From positions 1-64,000 of the forward strand of contig NZ_SNAA01000011.1 in assembly GCF_004358695.1 (NCBI RefSeq): a stretch of DNA of 64,000 nucleotides, read 5' to 3'. The stretch is from Palleronia sediminis (GTDB lineage Bacteria; Pseudomonadota; Alphaproteobacteria; Rhodobacterales; Rhodobacteraceae). Positions 45,946 through 53,879 of this stretch are shown here, piece by piece (the stretch's first letter is position 1; each line of letters opens with the position of its first letter). A program made the position numbers and the translations under genes. The notes under the pieces are model-generated. The model searched no databases. It was given only the letters and a program-made list of their open reading frames with translations, and was not told the DNA's origin.

Positions 45946-45960
45946 GAACGGATCAGGAAC
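45946..45960 (+). promoter_or_regulatory. LexA (SOS) box upstream of imuB
   Basis: GAAC at 45946-45949 and GAAC at 45957-45960 are separated by exactly seven bases, the alphaproteobacterial LexA direct repeat. It lies 22 bases before the imuB start, where repressor binding would block transcription. SOS induction of imuB is the expected outcome. Confidence 0.85.
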
Positions 45961-45982
45961 ATCCTGCTGCCACGGGACCCCC

Positions 45983-47641
45983 ATGCCGAACCGACGCATC
46001 CTGTCGCTGTGGTTTCCACGGCTCGGGGCCGAAAGGCTTCTGCGCCGCTTGGGCGACCCCGAGGGCGCGCCCTTTGCCGTGGTGGGCGACAGGGGCGGGG
46101 CCCAGGTGCTGACCAGCCTCTCGGCCAGCGCCGAGGCCGCGGGCCTTGCCACCGGCCAGGGCCTGCGCGACGCGCTGGCGATGTGCCCGACCCTCGCGAC
46201 CAGATGGCAGAACCCCCAGGCCGAGGCCGCGTTCCTGTCGGCGCTGCGACGCTGGGCGGGGCAGTTCTCGCCCTGGGTCTCCGAAGAGCCGCCCGCCGCG
46301 CTGATCGTCGACCTGACCGGCAGCGCCCACCTTTTCGGGGGCGAGGCCGCGCTGCTCGACCGCGTAACCGAGGAATGCGCGGGGCTCGGCCTGACGGTGC
46401 GCATGGGCATCGCGGACACCGTCGGCGCGGCCTGGGGGCTGGCGCGGTTCGCGGGGGCGGACGCGGCGCCCGCGCGCTCGGGCGATGCCATCGACCAGGA
46501 AGCCCCCGCGACCCGGTCGCGTGCCGTGCGCCGGCGCAACTGGGAACGCGGCGGACCCGCGCCGGCCGGGCCGCAGGGCGGGCCGGGCCGGGCCGCCCGA
46601 GTCGCGCCGCCCGGCCGGACCGGCGACGCCATCGCGGGGCTGCCGCTGGCCGCGCTGCGCCTGCCCGCCGGTCTCGTGGCCGAGCTGTCGCGACTGGGCC
46701 TGCGCCGGATCGGGGATTTGGCCGCCCAGCCCCGCGCGGCGCTGTCGCGGCGGTTCGGGTTGATCCTTGTGCAGCGGCTGGACCAGGCGACGGGCGCCGC
46801 CCCCGAGCCGGTCTCGCCCGCCCTGCCCGAGACGCGTTTCGCGGTGCGCCTGACCCTGCCCGACCCGATCGGGCTGAGCGACGATGTCGAGGCCGCGATC
46901 GAGCGGATGCTGCCATCGCTTTGCGACAAGCTTGCCGCCAAGGGGCGGGGCGCGCGGCGGGTGCGGCTGGAATGCCACCGCGCCGATCACACGATGGGCT
47001 GGGCCGAGGTGGGGCTGGCCCGCCCCGCGCAGGATCCCGACCGCATCCGCCCGCTGTTGCGCATGAAGGTCGCCGAGATCGAGGCCGGGTTCGGCATCGA
47101 CATGATCCGCCTGATCGCCACCGTGACCGAGCCGGTATCGCCCCGCCAGCATCGCGGCCATGCCGAAGCGGCCGACGATGCGCGCGCGCGGCTGACGCAG
47201 GCCGAGCCGCTCGACGATCTGATCGGGCGTCTGGGCGCGCGGATCGGGCTCGAGGCGATCACGCGCCATCATCCCGCCGACAGCCATATCCCCGAAAAGG
47301 GTGCGCAGGTTCTGGCCGCAGCCTGGTCGGCGCCCGCGACGGACTGGCCGGCGCAGACCGCGCCCCGCCCCCCGGTGCTCTGGCCGTCCGAGCCGGTGCA
47401 GGCCCCGGCCGTACCCACCCCGCCCGCGCATTTCCGCTGGCGGCGCCGGACGCTGGCGGCGGTCGGGCTGCGCGGCCCCGAGCGGATCGCGCCGGAATGG
47501 TGGCTCGACGATCCGAACTGGCGCAGCGGTGTGCGCGATTACTGGTGCGTGACCTGCGACAGTGGCGAAAGGCTGTGGATCTATTTCGCCCATGGCGCAG
47601 GCCTGTCGGCGGGCTGGTTCTGCCAGGGGGCCTTTGCCTGA
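45983..47641 (+). CDS. imuB: ImuB-like Y-family DNA polymerase homologue
   Basis: ImuB is an inactive Y-family polymerase that docks the mutagenic DnaE2 on the beta clamp. The 552-residue protein starts RILSLWFPRLGAERL, where active polymerases have DMDAFFA, so the catalytic acids are missing as in ImuB. LIVDLTGSAHLFGGE, GLTVRMGIADTVGAAWGLARF and a C-terminal WRRRTLAAVGLRGPERIAPEWW follow. An insert of about 50 low-complexity residues (about 170-215, RSRAVRRRNWERGG, PAGPQGGPGRAA) divides the palm from the HhH region. An SOS box precedes it. Neither imuA nor dnaE2 is adjacent, unlike the usual cassette. Confidence 0.9.
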   Translation: MPNRRILSLWFPRLGAERLLRRLGDPEGAPFAVVGDRGGAQVLTSLSASAEAAGLATGQGLRDALAMCPTLATRWQNPQAEAAFLSALRRWAGQFSPWVSEEPPAALIVDLTGSAHLFGGEAALLDRVTEECAGLGLTVRMGIADTVGAAWGLARFAGADAAPARSGDAIDQEAPATRSRAVRRRNWERGGPAPAGPQGGPGRAARVAPPGRTGDAIAGLPLAALRLPAGLVAELSRLGLRRIGDLAAQPRAALSRRFGLILVQRLDQATGAAPEPVSPALPETRFAVRLTLPDPIGLSDDVEAAIERMLPSLCDKLAAKGRGARRVRLECHRADHTMGWAEVGLARPAQDPDRIRPLLRMKVAEIEAGFGIDMIRLIATVTEPVSPRQHRGHAEAADDARARLTQAEPLDDLIGRLGARIGLEAITRHHPADSHIPEKGAQVLAAAWSAPATDWPAQTAPRPPVLWPSEPVQAPAVPTPPAHFRWRRRTLAAVGLRGPERIAPEWWLDDPNWRSGVRDYWCVTCDSGERLWIYFAHGAGLSAGWFCQGAFA

Positions 47642-47981
47642 GCCTGCGGGACCGAAGGACCGCCGCGACCGGATGCCGGCGGGCCGGGACGCGCGACGCT
47701 GGACAGGGGGTCGTGCGCTGGACGAACGAGCGGCCGCCCACGCGAACCGGGACCCCGAAGGGCCCCGGCAACGCCGTGAACTCGTTCACACGATACCTCG
47801 GCTGCCCGGCGATGGCGGCGAGTGGGGGCTCTGAATACCGCACCGCCGGGCGTTGCCTCGATGCTGCGAACATGCCCCCGTGTCATGGCGATTTCACGGC
47901 AGCGGCATGGCGATCTGCGGGCACATGCTCGAAAACCCGCCGCCACTTGCCAAAGCGCGAAAGCTCACCCACCTTGGGCGC
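47642..47981. other. Intergenic stretch after imuB, no gene seen
   Basis: Both strands were read for remnants of dnaE2 or imuA, which usually accompany imuB; no frame gives recognisable protein. The stretch is GC-rich with local palindromes (GGGACCCCGAAGGGCCCC near 47749-47766) and ends at the DUF2794 start, so it must contain that gene's promoter, which was not identified. Confidence 0.5.
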
Positions 47982-48329
47982 ATGACCATCGTGACGCCCG
48001 CGGCCTTTCCCGGCCGCCCCGACCCGAACGAGCGCATCGCGTTCGACCGCCGCGAGCTTGGCACGATCCTCGGGCTCTACGGGCGGATGGTCGCCGCCGG
48101 GGAGTGGCGCGACTACGGCATGTCCTTTCTTCGCGACGTCGCCGTCTTTTCCGTCTTTCGGCGGACGGCCGAATACCCGATCTATCGCATCGAGAAACGG
48201 CCCCGCCTGCGCATGCGGCAGGGACAATACGCGGTGATCGGCATGGATGGGCAGATCCTCAAGCGTGGGCACGACCTGCCGACCGTGCTGCGCGTGCTCG
48301 ACCGCAAGCTCATCCGCGCGGTGGACTGA
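47982..48329 (+). CDS. DUF2794-domain protein
   Basis: This 115-residue cytoplasmic protein is a complete DUF2794 unit: ERIAFDRRELGTILGLYGRMVAAGEWRDYGMSFLRD, AVFSVFRRTAEYPIYRIEKRPRLRMRQGQYAVIG and DGQILKRGHDLPTVLRVL. The family is restricted to alphaproteobacteria and uncharacterised. I chose MTIVTPAAF at 47982; the frame is open further upstream without support. The 3' end overlaps the convergent NlpC/P60 gene by 20 bases. Confidence 0.88.
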   Translation: MTIVTPAAFPGRPDPNERIAFDRRELGTILGLYGRMVAAGEWRDYGMSFLRDVAVFSVFRRTAEYPIYRIEKRPRLRMRQGQYAVIGMDGQILKRGHDLPTVLRVLDRKLIRAVD

Positions 48330-49158
48330 CCCGCCGCCGCGTCGTCACCTCGCCGCCGCCCTGGTCCGCGATCCGGGCGATGGTGGAAGGCACAGGCTCG
48401 ACCGTCACGGCCATGTGGTGTGCGTTGGCGTGGATCAGGTCCGTGGCGTCCAGCGCCATCGCGACATGGCCCGCCCAAAAGAACAGGTCCCCCCGCAAAA
48501 CCGGCGCATCCAGTACCACCCGGCTTCCGACCGCGGTCTCTTGCAGGTCGCTGTCGCCGGGACAGGCGATGCCGCAGGCCACAAGCGCGGCCTGAACCAG
48601 CCCCGAGCAATCGATCCCGTCGCTCGAATTGCCGCCCCAGAGATACGGGACACCCAGAAACAGGCGCGCCACCCCGGCCGGATCGCAAAGGGGGCGGTCG
48701 ACGGGGCGCAGATGGGCGCGGGGCACGAACAGCCCGTCCTCCGCTTCGGCAAAGCGCGCATCGGGGGTCGCGACCACGCGCAACCGCGCGCCAAAGCTCA
48801 GCCGCGCGACGGCGGGCCGCTTGAAATCCGGCGCGGGGTAAAGATGCGTCGCCGGAGCGGCGACGGCATGGGTCGGCCGGACCGGATCGCCCAGCGCCGC
48901 CTCGTCCACATAGCCGACATAGCCGTCCTTTTCCGCCTCGACAAAGGCCATCCCGGCGCGTCTTTCATACACGACGACCCCCTCGCCGCGCAAAAGCTGG
49001 CGGTCGCGGGTGGCGCGATCCGGCGACGACCACAGATCGGCCACCGGGCGCATGATCGAGGCGCCGGAGCCGTCGCGGAACGTCTCGGCCTCGACCAGCC
49101 CGCGCAGGCGGCTGGCCGCGACGCGCCCGTTGGCCGGGGTCAGGCGGCGGTCGGTCAT
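48310..49158 (-). CDS. NlpC/P60 (C40) family peptidase with SH3 domain
   Basis: The 282-residue protein has a bacterial SH3-like region (about 35-155) and a C-terminal NlpC/P60 domain (about 160-265) with catalytic Cys184 (SSDGIDCSGLV), His231 (FWAGHVAMALD) and a third polar residue in DLIHANAHHM. Such enzymes cut gamma-D-Glu-mDAP bonds in peptidoglycan stem peptides. No signal peptide is evident, so it may recycle cell-wall peptides in the cytoplasm, which fits co-transcription with the M17 aminopeptidase just upstream (ATGA overlap). Confidence 0.9.
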   Translation of the reverse strand: MTDRRLTPANGRVAASRLRGLVEAETFRDGSGASIMRPVADLWSSPDRATRDRQLLRGEGVVVYERRAGMAFVEAEKDGYVGYVDEAALGDPVRPTHAVAAPATHLYPAPDFKRPAVARLSFGARLRVVATPDARFAEAEDGLFVPRAHLRPVDRPLCDPAGVARLFLGVPYLWGGNSSDGIDCSGLVQAALVACGIACPGDSDLQETAVGSRVVLDAPVLRGDLFFWAGHVAMALDATDLIHANAHHMAVTVEPVPSTIARIADQGGGEVTTRRRVSPPRG

Positions 49159-50576
49159 GACGGGGTGCCGGCGAGATGCGGCAAGGCGGCGAAAAGCGCG
49201 CGCGCGCCCTGCCCCGCCCCGCCCTTGGGACGGGCCGGCGCATCCGACGGCTGCCAGCCGTAGATGTCGAAATGCACATAGGCCCCGGCCCCGGCGGCAA
49301 AGCGGCGCAGGAACAGCGCCGCGGTGATCGAGCCCGCGAAACCGCCCTTGGGCGCGTTGTCGAGATCGGCGATCCCCGGTTCGATCAAGGGCTTGTAGGG
49401 CGCGTGAAAGGGCATCCGCCAGACCGGATCGCGCACCGCGCGCCCGGCCGCGGCGATGGCCTCGGCCCTGGCGTCGTCGTCGCAGTAGAAGGGCGCGAGA
49501 TCGGGCCCCACCGCGACGCGCGCGGCCCCCGTCAGCGTCGCCATGGACACCATCAGATCGGGCGTGCCCTCGGCCCCCAGCGCCAGCGCATCGGCCAGCA
49601 CCAGCCGTCCCTCGGCGTCAGTGTTGTTGATCTCGATCGTCTTGCCGTTGCGCGCCCTGAGGATGTCGCCCGGTCGGAACGCCGCGCCCGAGACCGCGTT
49701 TTCGACCGCCGGGATCAGGACGCGCAGCCGCAGTTTCGCGCCGGTGGCCATCAGCATCCGGGCCAGCCCAAGCACCGCCGCCGCACCGCCCATGTCCTTT
49801 TTCATCAAGCCCATCGACGACCCCGGCTTGAGGTTCAGCCCGCCGGTGTCGAAACACACCCCCTTGCCGACCAGCGTGACCGAAGGCCCTGCCTCGCCCC
49901 ATTGCAGGTCGATCAGGCGCGGCGCGCGCGCCGCCGTGGCGGCGCGGCCGACCGCGTGGATCAGCGGCAGGTTGGCGGCCTGCAGATCGTCGGCATGCGT
50001 CACCTCGACCCGCGCGCCAAAGGCGTCGGCCAGATCGCGCGCGGCATGTTCGAGCTCGGCCGGGCCCATGTCGTTGGCGGGCGTGTCGATCAGTCTGCGC
50101 GTCAGCGCCTCGCCCGCGGCCACCGCCTCGAGCGTGGCGGCATCGACCCCCTCGGGCGCGACCAACCGGGCCATCGCGGCCGGTTTCGCGCCAGCGGCAT
50201 AGCGGTCGAACCGATAGCCCGCAAGGAGAAAGCCCAGCGCGGCCTCGTCCAGATCCTCGCCCGCAAGGGCACCCTCAAGCCGCCAGACCCCAACGGGCAG
50301 ACCCGCGCGCGCACCGGCAAGCATGAACCGCTTGCGCGCCCGGTCCTCGGCACCGCCGAGGCCGAACACGGCCGCCTCGACGCCGCCATCCGCATCCGGC
50401 AGCACCAGCAGGCGCCCCGCCTGGCCCGTGAACCCGTTGGCCGCGGCCCAGGCGGCATGGCGCGCGGGTGCGGTCCCGGCCCAGTCCTCGAACGCCGCGG
50501 CGGTCAGCACGGTCAGCGGGCGGACCGGTCCGGCCGCCTCGTCGGCGGTGGCAAAGGTCAGGGGGCTCTGGTCCAT
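49155..50576 (-). CDS. Leucyl aminopeptidase-family (M17) metallopeptidase
   Basis: The 473-residue enzyme removes N-terminal residues using two metal ions. The C-terminal catalytic domain (about 165-470) has LVGKGVCFDTGGLNLKPGSSM, MKKDMGGAA and the family signature NTDAEGRLVLADAL. The N-terminal domain is diverged, as in PepB or alphaproteobacterial forms. AAAGGATT precedes the ATG. The stop overlaps the start of the NlpC/P60 gene, suggesting a pair that degrades or recycles peptides, possibly from peptidoglycan. Confidence 0.93.
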   Translation of the reverse strand: MDQSPLTFATADEAAGPVRPLTVLTAAAFEDWAGTAPARHAAWAAANGFTGQAGRLLVLPDADGGVEAAVFGLGGAEDRARKRFMLAGARAGLPVGVWRLEGALAGEDLDEAALGFLLAGYRFDRYAAGAKPAAMARLVAPEGVDAATLEAVAAGEALTRRLIDTPANDMGPAELEHAARDLADAFGARVEVTHADDLQAANLPLIHAVGRAATAARAPRLIDLQWGEAGPSVTLVGKGVCFDTGGLNLKPGSSMGLMKKDMGGAAAVLGLARMLMATGAKLRLRVLIPAVENAVSGAAFRPGDILRARNGKTIEINNTDAEGRLVLADALALGAEGTPDLMVSMATLTGAARVAVGPDLAPFYCDDDARAEAIAAAGRAVRDPVWRMPFHAPYKPLIEPGIADLDNAPKGGFAGSITAALFLRRFAAGAGAYVHFDIYGWQPSDAPARPKGGAGQGARALFAALPHLAGTPS

Positions 50577-50631
50577 GGGCGCAATCCTTTCGGTTCCGGG
50601 CGGGACCGGATTACGCCAACCGTTCGCACCT

Positions 50632-51000
50632 TCAACCGGAATTGGGCGGACGGCCCGCCAGCATGGTGTCGAGCTCGGTCAGGATCTCGTCGCCCAACCG
50701 GATCAGCCGCGCGACATTCGCCGCCAGCGCGGCCCGGTCGCGGCCATGGGCCAGCACGCCGATGGTGCGCGCGACCCGCGCCACGCGATATAGCCCCAGC
50801 GCCTGTGCCCGATCGCCCACCGCCGCTGCCGCGGGGGCCAGCAGATGGGCGGGTGCGTCGCGGGCGCGGACCAGCTCCCCGATCCTCAGGATCAGCTCGT
50901 CAACGGCGCCCGCCCTGACGGCGTCGCCCCTGTCGCGCAGCACCATTGCGACGATTTCCGCGCCCGCCGCCTCTTGCGGCCTGAAGTCTATGACCGGCAT
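50632..51000 (-). CDS. Hypothetical helical protein
   Basis: A 122-residue, mostly helical cytoplasmic protein rich in Ala, Arg and Leu (VIDFRPQEAAGAEIVAMVLRD, ELVRARDAPAHLL, VARVARTIGVLAHGRDRAAL). No motif or membrane segment is seen and I do not recognise the family. The ATG at 51000 is preceded by AAAGGAGGTG, an excellent ribosome-binding site, so expression is likely. It lies upstream of the M17 gene (55-base gap) and is divergent from the carbonic anhydrase gene. Confidence 0.7.
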   Translation of the reverse strand: MPVIDFRPQEAAGAEIVAMVLRDRGDAVRAGAVDELILRIGELVRARDAPAHLLAPAAAAVGDRAQALGLYRVARVARTIGVLAHGRDRAALAANVARLIRLGDEILTELDTMLAGRPPNSG

Positions 51001-51137
51001 TCCACACCTCCTTTCGTACCCCGGCGCCAGACTGACGCATCACACTGAACGAAAGGTGGAAATCCACGCGATGCGGGACTCGAAAATGCGCGCAATTCGA
51101 CCTACAGGTGCAACCGTCCGCTAACCAGGAGCCAGCG

Positions 51138-51785
51138 ATGACACCGGCCAAGCCCCTCCCGCAGTACCTGGTTCAGCGCTATCACGGCTGGAAGGCGACG
51201 ACCTTCAACGAGAACCACGCCTGGTATCGGCGCCTCGCCCAGGAGGGGCAGCGGCCGCGTGCGATGGTGATCTCGTGCTGCGACAGCCGGGTTCACGTCA
51301 CGTCGATCTTCGGGGCGGAACAGGGTGAATTCTTCATTCACCGCAACATCGCGAATCTCGTGCCGCCCTATCAGCCCGACGGCGAACAGCACGGCACCTC
51401 GGCGGCGGTCGAATATGCGGTCACGTCGCTCAAGGTGGCCCATATCATCGTCATGGGCCATTCGATGTGCGGCGGGGTGTCGGGGTGCTACGACATGTGC
51501 ACGGGGCAGGCGCCCGCGCTCGAGAAAACGACAAGCTTCGTGGGGCGGTGGATGGACCTGCTCAGGCCCGGTTTCGCCCGCCTGCCCGAAGGCGACGAAG
51601 AGATGCGCCGCGCCGAGCTCGAGTTCGAGTCGGTGCGCATCTCACTCGACAACCTGATGACCTTTCCCTTCGTGGCCAACGCCGTCGAGTCCGAGGATCT
51701 CAGCCTGCACGGGCTGCATACCGATATCGCCGAGGGCGGGCTTACCATGCTCGACCCGCGCAGCGGCCGGTTCGTTCCGGTCTGA
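51138..51785 (+). CDS. Beta-class carbonic anhydrase
   Basis: This enzyme interconverts CO2 and bicarbonate. The 215-residue chain has the zinc motif ISCCDSRVHV (Cys47, Asp49, Arg51), the second ligand pair in VMGHSMCGGVSGC, and the SAAVEYAV and GEFFIHRNIANLVP segments of the beta class. No signal peptide, so it is cytoplasmic. CCAGGAG precedes the ATG at 51138; a start ten codons upstream is possible. It is convergent with asd. Confidence 0.94.
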   Translation: MTPAKPLPQYLVQRYHGWKATTFNENHAWYRRLAQEGQRPRAMVISCCDSRVHVTSIFGAEQGEFFIHRNIANLVPPYQPDGEQHGTSAAVEYAVTSLKVAHIIVMGHSMCGGVSGCYDMCTGQAPALEKTTSFVGRWMDLLRPGFARLPEGDEEMRRAELEFESVRISLDNLMTFPFVANAVESEDLSLHGLHTDIAEGGLTMLDPRSGRFVPV

Positions 51786-51829
51786 CGGGGCGGGCCCCGC
51801 CGCGGGGTCGCGGCGAAGCCCGTACCCCC

Positions 51830-52852
51830 TCAGCCCTTTTTCAGAACCTCACGCCCCAGAAGCTCGGCGATCTGCACCGCGTTCAGCGCCGCCCCCTTGC
51901 GGAGGTTGTCGGACACGCACCACAGGTTCAGCCCGTTCTCGATGGTCGAATCCTGCCGGATGCGGCTGACGAAAGTGGCGAAATCGCCCACGCATTCGAT
52001 CGGGGTGACGTAGCCGCCATCCTCGCGCTTGTCGACGACCATGACGCCGGGGGCCTCGCGCAGGATGTCGCGGGCCTCGTCCTCGTCGAGGAAATCCTCG
52101 AACTCGATGTTGATCGCCTCGGAATGGCCGACGAAGACCGGTACGCGCACGCAGGTCGCCGTGACCTTGATCGCCGGGTCGACGATCTTTTTCGTCTCGG
52201 CGACCATCTTCCATTCTTCCTTGGTCTCGCCCGAATCCATGAACACGTCGATATGCGGGATCACGTTGAAGGCGATCTGCTTGGTGAACTTTTTCGCCGG
52301 CTTGTCGTCGGTGGGGTTGTAGATCGACTTGGTCTGATCCCAGAGCTCGTCGATCCCCTCTTTCCCGGCGCCCGATACGGATTGATAGGTGCTGACCACG
52401 ACCCGCTTGATGCGCGCGCGGTCGTGCAGCGGCTTGAGCGCCACGACCATCTGCGCGGTCGAACAGTTCGGGTTCGCGATGATGTTCTTCTTGGCATAGT
52501 CGTGGATGGCCTGCGGATTGACCTCGGGCACGATCAACGGCACCTCGGAATCGTAGCGATAGAGCGACGAGTTGTCGATCACCACGCATCCCGCGCGCGC
52601 CGCCTTGGGCGCGTAATCCTTGGTCGCGGCCGACCCGACGGCGAACAGCGCCATGTCCCAGCCGGTGAAATCGAAGGTGTCCAGGTCCTTGGTCTTGAGA
52701 GTGCGATCGCCAAAGCTGACCTCGGTGCCCAGCGATTTGCGCGAGGCAAGCACCGCGATCTCGTCCACGGGAAACTGGCGCTCGGCCAGGATGTTCAGCA
52801 TCTCGCGGCCCACGTTGCCCGTGGCGCCGACGACCGCAATCCGGTAGCCCAT
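51830..52852 (-). CDS. asd: Aspartate-semialdehyde dehydrogenase
   Basis: Asd reduces aspartyl phosphate to aspartate semialdehyde, the branch point to lysine, methionine, threonine and the cell-wall precursor diaminopimelate. The 340 residues contain the N-terminal NADP site YRIAVVGATGNVGREML, VVIDNSSLYRYDSEVPLIVPEVN, the active-site Cys130 in IIANPNCSTAQMVVALKPL, and STYQSVSGAGKEGI. AGGAC precedes the ATG at 52852. dapD and a DapC-like gene of the same pathway lie elsewhere in this window. Confidence 0.97.
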   Translation of the reverse strand: MGYRIAVVGATGNVGREMLNILAERQFPVDEIAVLASRKSLGTEVSFGDRTLKTKDLDTFDFTGWDMALFAVGSAATKDYAPKAARAGCVVIDNSSLYRYDSEVPLIVPEVNPQAIHDYAKKNIIANPNCSTAQMVVALKPLHDRARIKRVVVSTYQSVSGAGKEGIDELWDQTKSIYNPTDDKPAKKFTKQIAFNVIPHIDVFMDSGETKEEWKMVAETKKIVDPAIKVTATCVRVPVFVGHSEAINIEFEDFLDEDEARDILREAPGVMVVDKREDGGYVTPIECVGDFATFVSRIRQDSTIENGLNLWCVSDNLRKGAALNAVQIAELLGREVLKKG

Positions 52853-52970
52853 AGTCCTGCTGTCCTTCAATTCGATATCAGGCCCCCTTATCCCATGGAA
52901 GGATAGGGTGAAAGGCCCTCGGAATGTGCTATGTCAGCCAAAGCGACAAGCGCAACGAAAGGAATCCGGC

Positions 52971-53045
52971 ATGTACTTCATCGTTCTTCTCATCCTGATC
53001 GCCCTGTTGGCTTTCAGCGTGTTCAACTTCATGCAATCGCGATGA
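52971..53045 (+). CDS. 24-residue membrane microprotein
   Basis: A tiny frame MYFIVLLILIALLAF followed by SVFNFMQSR encodes one hydrophobic span with a short charged C-terminus. GAAAGGA at 52958-52964 is spaced suitably from the ATG at 52971. It stands alone between asd (divergent) and the phosphatase gene (convergent). The combination of a good ribosome-binding site and a clean transmembrane segment supports a real small gene, but there is no homology evidence. Confidence 0.55.
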   Translation: MYFIVLLILIALLAFSVFNFMQSR

Positions 53046-53064
53046 TGGCGCGCCGGGGCCGGCG

Positions 53065-53862
53065 TCAGCCGGTCTCGGGCCGAAGCGGCGCGCGCCCCTG
53101 CTCGGTCAGGGTGAACACCTCGCCGTTCTCGAACACCGCGGGCACCAGCGGACGGCCATAGCCGGCGCCGCCGTCCATGTTGACGCGGTTGCCGTGATGC
53201 GCCGGATGCTCGAGCGCGGTATGCCCGTGCACGACGAGCCGCCCGTGGTCGCGGGTATCGTCCAGCCAGCCTTGCCGGATCCAGATCAGATCGTCCTCGA
53301 CCTGCTGTTCCAGCGGTATGCCGGGGCGCAGGCCCGCATGGACGAAGAGCAGGTCGTCATGCTCGACCCAAAGCTCCAGGTCGGACAGGAAACGGATATG
53401 CGCATCCGGAATCGCCTCGGCGGCGGCGCCGATCAGCTCCTGCCCCGACATGACGCGGTCGGGATCGACCTCATAGGAGGCGAGCGTCTCCCAGCCGCCA
53501 TTCGCCGACAGCAGGAACATGGGCTCTCCGCCCAGACCGTAGGAGCCGAGCGTCGCCGGCCCGCCCAGCGCGGCGTTGAGCCATGATTTCCGCGATTCGA
53601 TATTGGCGTCATGCTGTTCGCCGGTGGTGACGAAATTCAGGAACATCCGGTCGTGATTACCCTGCACGAACCGCCAGGGCCGCCCCGCCTCGCGCCCCTC
53701 GATCAAGCGGTCGAGCACGCCGCGGCTGTCGGGGCCGCGGTCGGTATAGTCGCCAAGGAAAACGACGGGCGCATCCGCGCCGCCATCCGCCTCGACCAGA
53801 CGCAACGCCCGGTCGAGCTGGCCCGAGAACCCGTGGATATCGCCGATCGCATAAACCGCCAT
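53065..53862 (-). CDS. PPP-family metallophosphoesterase
   Basis: The 265-residue protein has the metal-binding motifs of serine/threonine protein phosphatases: AIGDIHGFSGQL, VFLGDYTDRGPDSRGVLD and WRFVQGNHDRM, then LLFVHAGLRPG and VVHGHTALEHP. It could be a protein phosphatase or an ApaH-like dinucleotide hydrolase. AAGGAC precedes the ATG. The interrupted phosphotransferase gene ends 17 bases upstream on the same strand, so a kinase/phosphatase pair once shared one message. Confidence 0.9.
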   Translation of the reverse strand: MAVYAIGDIHGFSGQLDRALRLVEADGGADAPVVFLGDYTDRGPDSRGVLDRLIEGREAGRPWRFVQGNHDRMFLNFVTTGEQHDANIESRKSWLNAALGGPATLGSYGLGGEPMFLLSANGGWETLASYEVDPDRVMSGQELIGAAAEAIPDAHIRFLSDLELWVEHDDLLFVHAGLRPGIPLEQQVEDDLIWIRQGWLDDTRDHGRLVVHGHTALEHPAHHGNRVNMDGGAGYGRPLVPAVFENGEVFTLTEQGRAPLRPETG

Positions 53863-53879
53863 TCAACCGTCCTTCATCC

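Noticed and set aside
47642-47981. Remnants of dnaE2 or imuA after imuB
   Set aside because: All six frames were read; nothing resembling either protein was found.
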